From the NCBI GenBank assembly GCA_031002005.1, contig CM061921.1:127316597-127380596 (forward strand): DNA of 64,000 nt. Reading direction: 5' to 3'. Position 1 is the first letter of the stretch, and each line of letters opens with the position of its first letter. The position numbers and the translations under genes are program-made. The notes beneath the pieces are model-generated. The model searched no databases. It saw nothing but the letters and a program-made list of their open reading frames with translations, and had not been told where the DNA came from. This DNA comes from Vandiemenella viatica (lineage: Eukaryota; Arthropoda; Insecta; Orthoptera; Morabidae). Positions 46,201 through 57,880 of the stretch are shown here, piece by piece.

Positions 46201-47436
46201 ATAGTGTAGAATAATGATTTGCCTTTATGTGATGGCTTTATGTTTTTTTAGATGTAAATATGATACTGATCCGTCAGCGTTTTTGAGCTCTCATTTGTAA
46301 TTTTGTTAATAGAGAGTACCGATAGGATGATTTGTGGGAGACGGGGAAGCACACTTACAATTGAGGAAAGAGTTCACGAAATTCTAAAGATGTTCTTAAA
46401 TACAATGGCACCTCAGTGTATTTGTGGTGCCATAGTCTGCTGGAATTAAATTCTTTGAGCCCATGTGTGCTGGTATTTTATATACTATGTGCTGTTTATG
46501 TTTATCTGTAACCATACGAAAGGCTGGTCAACGGCACAACGTTGTATTTTCTGATATCATAGTTTCTTAGGATTAAGTATTTTTCTAACTACTGTGTGGT
46601 GTTATGTACTGCTTAAGTTGTATCTGTAGCCATAAGAAAGGCTGGACCCAACTGTTATCACTTACGCAATGCCCATTGTAATGAATGTCACAGAGTTTCA
46701 TGCTCTTAGCGAAGCACATTGTAGGATTGGCCAGTCATGGCAGGGGTTGTTGACCAAGGAGACAATCCACATGACATTTCAGCAGAGCGAAGCGTCGAAA
46801 TGGGTGGTTTTATCAACGTATTGTATGACTAGGGCAATCGATAGGTTGAAGATACAGTTGTGTCTAAGGAGCGTGACGATGAAATGTTTCAGGACAAAGT
46901 GTCACATGAACCGAATTAAAAATTTAAACCTTAAATGGGAAATTTCAAATTTTTGTGGGTGTGACTGGTGAAACTGTAATGTCCCACAGAGCATAGACGC
47001 GCTGCTCATCACTGTGTTTTCCTGGGGACCAGATGGTGATTGAAGGCAGATGCCTGTCCCGAGAGACACGCTTTGCTAGGCGAAGGGGCAGGGAACACAA
47101 CCTGCCCTCTTTTCTCACGATTTTTTATTTTTTGGAAGACTTGTCGTATGTGGTTGCAGTGTGTGGGACAACCAGCGGATGGAGGGCGTTGCATCTACTA
47201 TTCCGAGTATGTCTTCGGGAGTGGAGGAGAACGTTGCTGTGCGCCGAAGAGCGAGGTTGAGGGCAGGACACTGCTGGACTGAGTGGACATCAGCCCTGGC
47301 TTGCCAACTCCGCTCCCGCCGACCAGCCACCTGCTGATATAGAGACATTCCGCAATCTCTCAAAAGCCCTGGGAGACTCATGCCAGAATCATAGAGCTCT
47401 AAGCCTTTGTGCATATCATATGTTCATTTGTGAACT
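43296..47436. other. Unassigned 4.1-kb block, possibly a decayed retroelement
   Basis: Less AT-rich than its surroundings and without recognisable TIRs. At 43300-43480 the plus strand reads a charged heptad-like segment (GDFKNDLKAEVREVRGPVQT, then LQNEM and a stop) as in some Gag N-termini. ORFs at 43721-44095, 45691-46038, 46669-46971 and 47115-47414 match nothing I know. An imperfect duplication (CTGTAACCATACGAAAGGCTGG near 46509-46530, CTGTAGCCATAAGAAAGGCTGG near 46624-46645) lies in the middle. It could be one large degenerate retroelement; not provable by eye. Confidence 0.3.
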
Positions 47437-48182
47437 TTAACCCTTTGACTGCTGACGGCGGATCGTGTACCTGCCGCGCTGTGGCCTGCTACCTGCGCTA
47501 AGTGATTATCCCTGGGGACGGAACCGTCCGAGCGGCTCCAACCGCCCTGTGCTGAATGTTTCTGGCGAAGGACTGTGACCTCTCACGACTGATACAGAAT
47601 AAATGCTCTCACTACATAGTTTGTACTGCAAATAAGTTACTACAGAATAAAACTGAATCATTAACCCTATTTCTCATAACTAATAATTATTTCTTGCTTG
47701 CATTTTTCTCTCGATTTTTGCAGCTTTTGTCGAAAGTGTGGTGATTCTTAAATTTACGTCAATAGTTTACAGTTCTTTCTTGGCAGTTTCTGTAGGTCCC
47801 TTACTGTATTAGAGTGTTATTGTTGATTCGAAAAAAATGCTAGAAATATTGTATTCCACACTTAAATACCGCGTTCAGACCACGACTGTAAAATTAGAGA
47901 TATTCGAACTCATACAGAGAGTTAAAGCCATCCGATTTTTCCTCGCGCTATTCACGAATATAGAAAGAGACCTTAAAATGATAATTGTTCAAGCAGCCTC
48001 CCCCACACACCGAAATATGGTTTCCGGAATATCTTTGTAGATGTAGACACCCAAAATATCTCGATGTTACTGAATATTTGCTGCGCTTTGTAATAACCCG
48101 ATTATACGTAAATTTGTTTCTTTGATGAAATTTGTTCCACATAAGTACTCAACAGATTTTTCATTTCTAAGCTATGAAGTGT

Positions 48183-48262
48183 CTGTCCATTAATTACGCG
48201 ATGTGAAATAGAGGGGGGGGGGGGGGGGCGGGTTGCGGCGAAATCGCACGAAACCTCACCAG
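48183..48262. repeat. C-rich interspersed repeat, second copy
   Basis: GTCCATTAATTACGCGATGTG followed by a G run (48212-48228) and a GAAATC.CACGAAACCTCACC-type block: reverse complement of the end of 34200-34547. Lies inside the piggyBac-like element. Confidence 0.55.
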
Positions 48263-48340
48263 AGTAACAAAAAGCGGTATCTGGACATAAGTTCACTAAA
48301 AATTGGAGTATTTAGAAGGACATCTCTGGTCCAATATTCC

Positions 48341-48849
48341 CTAATTTTCAATTTTTTTCACGCTAGGCATCAGAAGACAAATAGCTCTGAAACAATACAT
48401 TTCATCATATCCAGTATCTTTCCACTTTGATATTCGAGAAAGCTCTGATTCTGGAGTATTCTTCATAGTGGTTATACAAAACCGATTCTTTTCATCAGCT
48501 ATATATTTCGTCAGTTCTTCTGTAAGAAATAACATGAAAACTGACAGAATACTTGACACATTCCCTATTTGACACGCATTTCCCAATAGTGTAAAATCAA
48601 ATGCGTGACTAACTGGACGAAAATGCTTTTCTAGTTAGATTTATCGCCAAGACGTAATTTCTTTGTAGCCGTTTCACTATCACTTTCTGATTCTTCAGAA
48701 TAACTAACTTGTTGAAACATGAGACTGCATTGTCACCCCTCCTGACGAGTATGTTTTAGAAATACAGCTTCCGATTTTGTGGAAAAGCTATCATTTCCAT
48801 CAAAATGAAGTAGTTCATCCTCAGTGTCGCTAATCGTAAGAATCTCCAT
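48341..48849 (-). pseudogene. piggyBac-type transposase, N-terminal remnant
   Basis: Minus strand: ATG at 48847-48849 starts an acidic N-terminus (MEILTISDTEDELLHFDGND) typical of the family, followed by stops and frame changes. The ORF at 48341-48586 continues with FLTEELTKYIADEKNRF and SKWKDTGYDEMYCFRAICLL, M: the start of the DDE_Tnp_1_7 domain (compare the ETNRYA and W...E.xFLGLxxLMG blocks). All catalytic Asp residues lie downstream of the truncation point, so no active protein is possible. Confidence 0.72.
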
Positions 48850-49228
48850 GATTTATTCCTCAATGCACCCACGACGTCTTTCAATTTTCTTTATAAAATA
48901 CAGGACACAAAGAACACTGATGTAATTTTCGTTGAACAGTGAACTGTAGAGCGAAGCCTAGGCTCCCAGCAGACAAACATTCGTACAATAAGCTAGCGAC
49001 CAAAACTGCGAAAGGCTATTGAGAAATGTGGCGAGAAGTCCGCTGTACGACTCAGGTAGCGGCGCGTCTATATTCGTCATCAGCACACAGGTAGCGGTAG
49101 GCGGGTGCGGCTTATCTCGTCATCAGCACTCAGGGGAAATCCGACGGCTGCGGCTATACCCGTCATCAGCACTCGGGGCCCGAAAGCAGCATGACGTGTA
49201 TAGACGTCAACAGCAGTCAAAGGGTTAA

Positions 49229-50639
49229 ATGACCACAACTTTGTCTTCATAAATAAATAAATTCAAATTTCCTTTACTGTGAACCCATTTCTTTTGTGTA
49301 ATCCCCTGAGAATTTTCATGTGAAGAACCCGTTCTTAAAATTATTTAATGAAATTAAATAACCCTTGGTATTTTTGAGAGCACCATGCAATTTTTTTTTT
49401 TTTTGAGTCGAAACTCATACCCCGACCATAGGGATTATTTTAAACTTTTTTGGTAAAAACAGCCAATCAACGTTTCACCTGTCGTTTGAATTTTAACAGC
49501 GACACCCACAGAATATCGCTATCGCGACAAAGCCGTATTAGTTATTTGATCTTTGCCTGCTTATAAAACACCACTAAAACCACAATGGTGACAAGACTAT
49601 GTGCAATTGTGTCTTCATCTACTGAAACCTCATCGTGTTTTCTTTTTGTTTCGATAGGAGTGTTCAGTGCTCTTTAAGCAGCTTCCGATATTAATGGTAG
49701 GTGAAAAGAAGATTTTTTTCGCTAAAATACTGTCAACTCAGACTGCGTTGACGATATCTCATGTCACCGACAACAGATATTTAATTATAAGTTTTTCCGT
49801 GTGTTTCTAAAATAAGTTTATATGCAGCAGTAAAAGAACATGTCTTAATAACACACTGAAAAATTAACTAACTTGAAAAATCTGAAATTATTTGTGAACG
49901 CACCAGTACCGGATGCCACGTAGCAAGTGTTAGCAAATGCTACGGGACCACCGCGTGTAGGTAGCATGGGAGATCCTTTCTTCACGTTTGGTACGGTCCC
50001 CGCGCTGTCTTGATCCGGCTCTGCAATGCTCTCACTTAAAACTATCTTTATCCACAATAGTTATGCAAGGAAAATATTGATTTTATTATTAATATCTAGT
50101 TATTTTAAGTGATAGATGATCGGTATAACGTCTTCCTCTCTTTTGACCATAGCGTTTGTTCAAAATAAACGGTTTATTTGAAAATAGTAACTTATGGACA
50201 CTTATGCTGTGTATGGACACTAATTTCTCTTAAATGTTTTAAAAAACTAAGAGAAGCACATTAAAAGTCTGGAAAACTCTTTTATTAACGAAATATATTC
50301 CATATTTTCGTTTGTATATCGAATATGTTAAAATATATCACTTTTTTGTGAGATGGGTGAGTTTCAATTTTGGATATTCACGTGATCATACTATCTACAT
50401 GGTATAGAACTGTGTAAGCAGATGTGAAGGAAGGGCTAAATTCTGGTTGCCTGTGACCATTTTTCCTGTAACGGATATTCCTCCCACTACCCAAAACATA
50501 GCAATGCCTCAATGTTTTATACACGGCACCACCGGCCAGGTGCCAAATATATGGTGAGAGCACACATGACCTAGTCAGATGCGTTCACAGCGAATCAACC
50601 ATTTTGCGGAGATGCACTTTAATCTTTGATTTAGCCCCT
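49229..50639. other. Intron sequence, no gene seen
   Basis: AT-rich; only short ORFs. A minor GC-rich patch at 49900-50040 has no recognisable product. Confidence 0.4.
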
Positions 50640-51080
50640 ATGATCGGTTCTGCACCGAAGGTCCTAAATCTATTCCCTTAACGGTGCTACAGATCGTTCT
50701 GCTAACCACTGGTCACTGTGCTCACCATTTCAGACCTCAGATCACTAGTGAGAGATAGCATTGGTGCCGACATGCGCCACAATCTGCATCTTCTCGGATC
50801 AGGCTTTAGGATTATACACAGAGTGGACATAGGACTACATTTCCCCACCCGGTTAACATTGCAGCTCCCAGTTGACCAGGTGAGATGGGGCGACCAATTC
50901 ACTGGATGACAGAACACCAAACCTTTGGGAGAGTTGAAAATACTAGGATTCACAGCGACAGTGCTTGTGCAGACGGCGAAATATCACGAACAATAATCAT
51001 CTCTAATGTTGCAGAAAGCAGTTATTCACCTGGGGGGGGTCAGACTCAAGCTGATCTCAGGCTCACATCCGAAATCTGAT
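50640..51080 (-). pseudogene. LINE ORF1 esterase-domain fragment
   Basis: CATTGGTGCCGACATGCGCCA at about 50760 is nearly identical to 39471-39491 (AHVGTNDA block of the LINE-A ORF1), and flanking words (ATACACAGAGTGGACATAGG) align with decay. A detached, very degenerate ORF1 fragment on the minus strand. Confidence 0.5.
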
Positions 51081-51794
51081 TAGTTTTAAATAATATGTAG
51101 ATTATCAACAAAAGTGGTAATTTATGTTTTCATAATTAAATAAACTTTTTCTTCGACAATTTATTTACTACCTCCTTCTTTCAAATTTTGATGTCGTTCA
51201 ATACCTCATTAAAGTGTAAACAAATCTTATAGGTTTATGATTCTTAGTTACCAACAGGAAATCGTAACATTTGACAACGTGATATTGATCTCTGAAAGGC
51301 ATCTAAGGTAGAGAGATGTTGAAATATGGTGTCGAAAATCATCGCGGGTAAGCGCGATGAGACTTGCCAGTTGGAGGAAATCTGGAAAGGTAGGAATACC
51401 ACACGATCGGATACATTGTTCTAAAGAATGATTCCTTTAATCGCTTTTAACTTGAAGTGAGGTCGTTTGCAGATGATAAAAAGATTTGTAGTGAGATTAC
51501 GTCTTGTGAGTTTGACAGATGCAGAGGGAAGTGAATAGGGCTTAAGTATTTCAGCTCCAAATATAATGTGCCTTAAATCACAGCGATTTATTTGCTATCG
51601 AAACCTTAACAATCACTGATAAGTAGGAAAATGTTTATAACCTCTGTTACAATACCCAGAAACATTGAGGTACATGTCTCTTAAGGAATGTATTCCTTTT
51701 AATCAGGAACACATTTGACCTCAATAGTAAAATTGACTCTCGTGTACATTTGTTGGCCACATTCCTTTTGGTTAAGAAGTAATTAATGTGTCCT
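51081..51794. other. Intron sequence, no gene seen
   Basis: AT-rich, no recognisable feature. Confidence 0.4.
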
Positions 51795-52055
51795 GATCGG
51801 GAGTAGGGGGCTACGCTACTAGATTGCGCCACAGAAGTAGTGAGCAGGATGCCAGCGCCACAGCGACGGCAGAGATACCAACGAGGAGCTACTTAACGGC
51901 AGCACACAGGACACGGAGCTCTCTTCATGCCTGACCATCGAGGCAACATCATTCCGCTATCTGTCATTGTGTATTGTGAGACTGAGTCTAATAAACCGGA
52001 TCCTTGTATCCGCTGTGTTCTCGTAGTTACTCTCCACTGTCCGAGGGATATCACA
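51795..52055 (+). repeat. LTR of a Ty3/gypsy-type element
   Basis: Sequence from TGATCGGGAG to about 52055 repeats at 56793-56965. It contains CTAATAAACC (polyadenylation signal, about 51988-51997) and directly precedes a Gag-like region, as an LTR should. Exact ends and the primer-binding site could not be fixed. Confidence 0.6.
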
Positions 52056-54130
52056 TGGCCTACCTTCGCTATTGAGCCATCTGCCTTGAACCGGGAACAC
52101 CATTAAACCCGCCCGACTCCTGATCTTTTCCTGAATAGATCCGACATCAGAAGCTGGACTGCCCCCCGGACTGGGGAGAACTGCAACGATACAGCCCAAT
52201 GCAGCTACATTTCGTGCAGTGTTGGATGCCGAGCAGCAAAACCCGATGGAAGACGTCACGGCAAAAAAGCCGCCTATAACCAGCACATTCGCTGAACTTG
52301 ACCCCAGACTGCCGGCAGCGAAATACTATCCTCACGTAAGCGAATGACCACTTCAAGGAAGCGCAACAAGGACAACCCAGCACCGACGAAGCACACGCGG
52401 CCTATGCGGGCCGTCTGATGTCAATACAGACAGCACGCTGGCAGGGCCACGTCGAAGATAAAATAGCCGTGGCTAATATTGCAGCCAACCTAACGCAATT
52501 GCAACGGACAGCATACAACAGGAAAACTACCAGAGACTTGCTGATTCGAGAACTACAAGCAACCACATGCCGGAAGAGGAAGCTGACTTCGGACACGCGC
52601 AACAGTAGCAGCATAGTACCATTCTGATTAACACGGACTGCCTTCTACCAAAATGGCTGTATTGGGGAAAACAGCTTCACAGATCGACGACAGCCCTTCG
52701 ACCCGAGCAGAGCATCAGAACTAGGGCTAACGTTCAGCCAAGCAGCCTGCTACCGTTGCGGACCCTGAGGCCATCGGGCAGCGCAGTGCCCACGAGAGCG
52801 GGCACTTGACGCAAAGGGAGTCGGAGGCAGCGGAGTCGCTGCCCCCATCGCCGTCTACAAACAGGTCAGCTGGTGCACCAGGAGATGTCCAGGTGGAATG
52901 TTGAGCAACAACGGTGAGTCGCTTCCATTTTATTTTGGCTTCAGTTTCGAACGATCCCCCATCAAAGAGTAGCGCCATCAAATTGTCAGGAAAACTGATA
53001 CACCTAGCCTTAGTGTCGCTAGGCTTGGACGCTACCCGCACTAACTGCCAGATCTCAAGTCAGGCAAAGATGTTATAATCGTAGACACGTTTCTCCACGT
53101 GCTTTCTAACCACAAGCTAGCAAAAACAATATTATCAGGGCAAGAAACCTTGTAACAAGGAATCGACGCTAAGTCAACTAGTTACCTTTAGCAGAAGCCG
53201 AAAAGCGCTTGGATGTAGCAAATCTGACCAATCTAACCACCAATAAAATAATCATATGTCTCACCTTAATATCGCCCATCCTGGCTAAATTGCTTGCGTT
53301 CTATACACTCTTCATAGGTAAGGGACGATGCGTTAACATAGGCGTATCGCACATGCGATTCGTAGACCCATGCCGCATAGTAGTATCGGCCATATAAAAT
53401 GGCACTAAGCAACAAAATAGAGCGCTAGGCAGAAAGTATAAGAACTATTAAACGCAAGCATAATGGCGTGACCTTAGCCATTCGCTACGGCCGGTCTTAC
53501 CGATTCAAAACCATCTGTTCCGACAGCACATAATTAGACATTAGGCAGTTAAATGACAATAGCATCACAGATTAATTTCTATTGCCTTCCAATTGAAGAC
53601 CATATAGCAAAGGGTTAACTTTTTTTTTTTGTTAGGATATTCTAAGTGGCTACCATCAAATACCTGCAACGGAGTACTCACCTTAAAAAACTATACCCGA
53701 CGGCAGTCGCACTTTCCCAATAACGGTTGTAAAATTTTTAGGCCCAGCAGCGTACACGATAGCACATATTGACTACTTTTTCATCCACCACTGACAGGAT
53801 TCGACAGTCTAAAACACGGACTGAAAATCGAAACCACCGCGAGTTTCTTTAATACAGCCAGATACACATTTCTTAAAAGCCAGATTGAATACTTAGGATT
53901 TGTCATAATAGATGGAAACGTTTGACCCAACCTAACCAGAATAGCCCCGCGCACATATCAACTACCTCCTCCCCTCTATGGATCATCACGCAGCTGAGAC
54001 AGTTTATAGGGCTTTAAATTTCGACAATTCATACCCCAGCTTACCATGTTATGGCCACACTCTTCAAACTTGCAGGAGGAAACACCAAGACCCTAGACTA
54101 CCAAAGGACGATTTCAGTACAATAACAGCA
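52056..54130 (+). pseudogene. Ty3/gypsy-type gag-pol remnant
   Basis: Old endogenous LTR element, heavily decayed, plus strand. Gag-like sequence runs from about 52150 to 52770 and ends in a zinc knuckle CYRCG-stop-GHRAAQC (about 52748-52790; CX2CX4HX4C spacing kept, one codon now a stop). After a protease-sized gap, reverse transcriptase remains appear as ILSGYHQIPATEYS (about 53637-53680) and FLKSQIEYLGFVI (about 53870-53910), the latter being the block that precedes the RNase H region. Integrase and 3' LTR are missing; a P-type relic follows directly. No envelope gene was seen. Multiple stops and frameshifts rule out function. Confidence 0.68.
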
Positions 54131-54189
54131 CTAACTTGTTCGTAACATTTTTTGGCAGAAGATGGTTCAAAAATTAATTGATCCAGATA

Positions 54190-54920
54190 GTTGTAAAATG
54201 AAAGTGTGCCCCTAGTTTACACAGTTTCACTTGTCAGTTAAAGGAAGGGAGCGCCAGAGGGTATTTTTGGTATTGAAATTGTTTTCTAACACCACAGCAC
54301 AAGCAATACGCTATTTCATGCCAGAAGAAGAGCTCGTTGCTAAATTTTTTCCATCTTGTCAACAACTTATTCGACATTATGAGCAGTAGAGTACAGTCGC
54401 ACAACAGGCCGTTAGCATGTGGAAATGGTGTTCACCATGAAATTCAAGAGAGAATTTTGGGACAAATGTATGAATGCTGTGAAAAAATAATGGAAGTTGG
54501 TATATCAAAACAGCTACTTCCTTTCCAGAAAAGATCTATGAAAACCATTCGATCCGTGTTTGGTCTACACTCCGAACTTTAGATATTAAAAATACATTTT
54601 GACAGCTTGCCTGAATAAAGATTGTTTAGAGAATTTTTTCTCTGGGATATTATCTGATATTTCTGAACCACTGGCTTTAATTGAAGGTGATTATGACCTT
54701 CAAGATGTTAATATTTCATTCGAAACTGATACCAATCGGTCTTCATTTGCTCAATCGAAGGCTTTCGTTATCTTTCTGGTTACATCGCTCACCGAGAAAG
54801 AAAATTCGATTTTACCACGGGGAACACTTAAATCGCTAATGTGTCTGCCTGCATCTACATCAAAATCTGAAGGATGGATAGAAGTACTATCTCGAGGAAG
54901 CAATCCGATGACTGGTTAAA
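54190..54920 (+). pseudogene. P-element-family (THAP9-like) transposase relic
   Basis: Plus strand, three pieces: GRERQRVFLVLKLFSNTTAQ and AIRYF (54240-54320); ORF 54337-54582 with LVNNLFDIMSSRVQSHNRPL, GVHHEIQERILGQMYE and LPFQKRSMKTIRSVFGLHSE; ORF 54599-54919 with LTACLNKDCLENFFSGI. These are the central and C-terminal blocks of P-element transposases, including the LNxDxLENFFSxIR motif. The N-terminal THAP zinc finger is absent. Stops and frame changes separate the blocks. It lies immediately after the LTR-element relic; inverted repeats were not found. Confidence 0.72.
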
Positions 54921-55889
54921 CAAAGTGTCACAATTTGAACTAATTTTTATACATGTAAATGGTTGTGATTTTATGTCGAAAGCAAAGAATATTGTTAAAA
55001 CAATTTGTGCCAAAATAAACTAACACAGTAAGGTATGTGAATTTTACTATCAAATACTTAATGCGTAGTTTTGAACAGCAGCATGCTTCGTTCATTTGCC
55101 GCTTGCATCCATTGCTTGAGTTTGCTCCCACAGTGACGTCATTCCAACAGCCAATCGGCACTCGTTTCACTTCGAGCCCTACCTTTATTAGAATTAACTT
55201 GCCTATAGGCCTTCGATTTGTACTTATAGTACCAGTAAGGAAAACGGATGGCACATGTTGACTTCGGAACACGGAACAGTCGCGCTGCTACCAACAAACA
55301 ACTGCTGCCACATGCCACAGAAAACAAACTTTTTAGACAATAGGCTACCAGCAGCGTAAAGAGAAAAAAAACCGAAAGTCTAAAAGTTCAAAGCCGACAT
55401 GCGTCCGAATTCAATGGCAGCAAGCGCGACCCAAAAGAGATGTTCCCACAATAATGAAAAGTTCGTATTACTCAGCCGCTCAAACAGCAAGGGTCACCTG
55501 CCTTCTGTACCCACTAGCTGCACAAATAGTTTCCTCACCTTTCATCTCTGCACTCCACATCTCCGGCACAAAGGTAAAATGCAGCAACATAGTGCACGCA
55601 CAACTTCTCATTGAGTCTTCAACATTTTTATTCATTTCTTAGCAGTAGCAGTTTGTATCGAACTAAAACATCATTAATAGCACCTAGAGCAAAACTTTAG
55701 CAGGACACTAACATGAGTAAAGTACTACTTTTAAAAAATTTATTCATACGACCCAATGTAGAACGATGGTTCAATCAAAATCCCTCAAAAAGGAAAACAA
55801 ACTCTTCAATCCATGTTGGACGTTGCCATCGAAGTACCACAATTTCCAAGAACTTCGCTACCAGGAATGAAATTTTAAAATCTACAGGA
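54921..55889. other. No gene recognised
   Basis: Short ORFs only. 55090-55330 is more GC-rich (CCAATCGGCA at about 55150) without other support. Confidence 0.4.
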
Positions 55890-56105
55890 ACCTCTCCATA
55901 AAGAGCAATTATTTTAACTTCGCTATAAAGAGCAAAATTTTGTAAATTGTATAGGACCTCGCCACGAAGAGTAAATGTTATACCTTCTACGTGGACCTCA
56001 ACTTGAAGAGTAAATTTTATGATCTATGTGGACCTCGCCTTGAAGAGAAAATTTTATGATTTATGTGGAACTCTCCTTGAAGAGTGAATTTTATAATCTG
56101 GCACC
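55890..56105. repeat. Tandem repeat, ~38-bp unit, 5 copies
   Basis: The unit GGACCTCGCC(T)TGAAGAG(T)AAATTTTATGATxTATGT recurs with anchors at 55954, 55993, 56030 and 56067 (spacing 39, 37, 37), with a degenerate copy before. Adjacent copies 3-4 are most alike. Confidence 0.8.
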
Positions 56106-56569
56106 ATGAAACTTTACCGTCACCAGACATCACTACCAGAAATTCTATGGATGGTCATATCAGGAAATTTCGCTCTTTTAGAAGTCTTGGAAAGAAATTT
56201 GTTCACGTTAATGTTCAGAAAACATTTTTTTTTTATTTCTCTAGGACATCGCCAGGAAGAAAATAAGTTTCTATAAACTTGCTTTGATGTTATGAAGATA
56301 GTAAAATTATTTTTTATATATTAAATTGGAAAGGAATACATTAAACATGGATTATCTTTTTTTTCTCATAACTTTGATTATCAGTCATTATTCAACAAAA
56401 TTGTTCTTTAAGTCAGGATAGCCGAACATACTGCGGTTAACCATCTTTCGTTTACAAAATCTTCACACATGCGACGAATGCTGCAATAAGGAGACGGACG
56501 TGAAGCAACGCAAACCAGCCTCACCAAGCCGAGCAACCAAACAGCCGTGATGGATCCTACAAACCCTTC

Positions 56570-56740
56570 CGGGATCACTAGATAAGCAACAGAACATGCC
56601 TGAGACGCGCATTCTAACTACCATTATGATTTTGGTTTTCCTTGGTTTCCCGAATTCACTCCGGACGAGTGCCGGGATGGTTCCTACCTAAGGCCATGGC
56701 CGATCTTCTTTCCCATTCCTAGCTCCGACAAGTCACACAC
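56570..56740 (+). repeat. SINE family A copy
   Basis: Body only well preserved: TTTTGGTTTTCCTTGGTTTCC, CACTCCGGACGAGTGCCGGGATGGTTCC, AAGGCCATGGCCGA. Head decayed. Confidence 0.7.
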
Positions 56741-56792
56741 GGGGCCTATGAGCGACAGCCAGGGACGACTGTCTCAGCAGGATAGCCGTATT

Positions 56793-57010
56793 GGATCGGG
56801 AGTATGGGGCTACGCTACAAGATGGCGCCACCGACGCAGCGAGCAGGATTCCAGAGCCACATCGACGGTAGAGTGACCTACGAGGAGCTACTTAATAGCA
56901 GCGCATAGCACATGGAGCTCTCTTCATGCCTGACCATCGAGGCAACATCATTCCGCTAACTCCATTCAACCCGCTCAACTCTTGATCTTTCCCGAATGGA
57001 TCCGACAAAT
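56793..57010 (+). repeat. Second copy of the LTR/leader sequence, internally deleted
   Basis: Aligns to 51795-51963 and then, after a jump, to about 52100-52146 (CTCTTGATCTTTCCCGAATGGATCCGAC). Because it includes leader sequence that lies outside the LTR, it is not the 3' LTR of the element at 51.8 kb but a separate, deleted insertion of the same family. Confidence 0.65.
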
Positions 57011-57144
57011 ATAAAATTAGTAATATGAAGGTAACATGATCTCAATGTTATCAGCACAAATTCATATACTCATGACAAAAAAAAATTACGGATAATTATT
57101 TAGAAAATGTGAAGGAAAAGTATTTGGAGTCGCTTGATACTTAC

Positions 57145-57364
57145 CAGAAGCTGCCATGTAGGTGGCTCCTGTGGACTTTATCTTTTCTATGGCTGCGAAG
57201 CGGCTCTCTGCTAACAGCTCGTCGAAGTCTGCGATAATCTCATTGAGTAGGCGCAGACACTCGACGCCTTCGTTGTTAGCCTCCAGCTCGACGTAGAACT
57301 CGGAGAAGTTAGGGATTGATGCGAACATGACGCACACACTCCCGCACTGCTCGTGGTACAGCTC
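57145..57364 (-). CDS. Adenylate cyclase, exon starting the C2 domain
   Basis: 220-bp exon. Minus strand: acceptor CGCCAG before GAGCTGTAC (phase 0), donor GTAAGT after GCTTCTG (phase 1). It encodes [60 protein letters not shown] and [13 protein letters not shown], the first third of the C2 catalytic domain. [11 protein letters not shown] corresponds to the strand that in C1 carries metal-binding Asp; C2 naturally lacks it. The Lys of EKIK that contacts adenine is present. In GATYM, Ala replaces the Ser that most family members have and that contacts forskolin. It joins in frame to 60704-60813 upstream and 27768-27899 downstream. Confidence 0.96.
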
Positions 57365-57769
57365 CTGGCGACACATTATTCTTAATGATGCCTTACTTTT
57401 CACTGTTATTTCTTTTTTTAATATTAAATTATGTTCTTGGATGATAAGTAATCTTTGGAATTATTATTGATTAATCACGGTGAAGCGATTGAACCGACAG
57501 AAATTTCTCTACGCACCTACTTCTGCATTTTCCCATTAAATTATTTAGATGTTTGACGTATATTTATCTCTATATTTGAATTCCTTACTTATTAAGGAAA
57601 ATTTTTCCATACCTTTATGCCTGAAATCAAGAGCTGGTTATGGTTTTCTCTTCAATGTAGTAGTACTGATTGTTCTGCCAATATCCATCCCGGTCCATCG
57701 CTATTATCCACCCCCAGAACATCACTCCAAACTCAGCACCTTCATCATATCAATAATTGATTGAGCCCC

Positions 57770-57880
57770 AATGTAATTAAGCTAATTTATGCAATCAAAC
57801 TAACTGCTCTCCTTTGCACTCGCTCTAGACTCTGTAGTGTGTACTCGTCACAAAAGAGAACACAGTAGTAAAGTATTTAT
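57770..57880 (-). pseudogene. LINE C-terminal scrap
   Basis: Minus strand reads LYYCVLFCDEYTLQSLERVQ, RRAVSLI, the LERVQRRA block that follows the RT in CR1/Jockey LINEs. Too short to assign to a family. Confidence 0.45.

Larger units (their letters stand above)
47441..49224 (-). mobile_element. piggyBac-like element, internally deleted
   Basis: Bounded by TTAA at 47437-47440 and 49225-49228, the invariable piggyBac target duplication. Ends are perfect 14-bp inverted repeats, CCCTTTGACTGCTG (47441-47454 and 49211-49224). Inside the right end are three related subterminal blocks with CGTCATCAGCAC (about 49076, 49118 and 49159). The element keeps only the N-terminal part of a transposase (48341-48849) and has been invaded by the C-rich repeat at 48183-48262. 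Non-autonomous, 1.78 kb. Confidence 0.82.
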
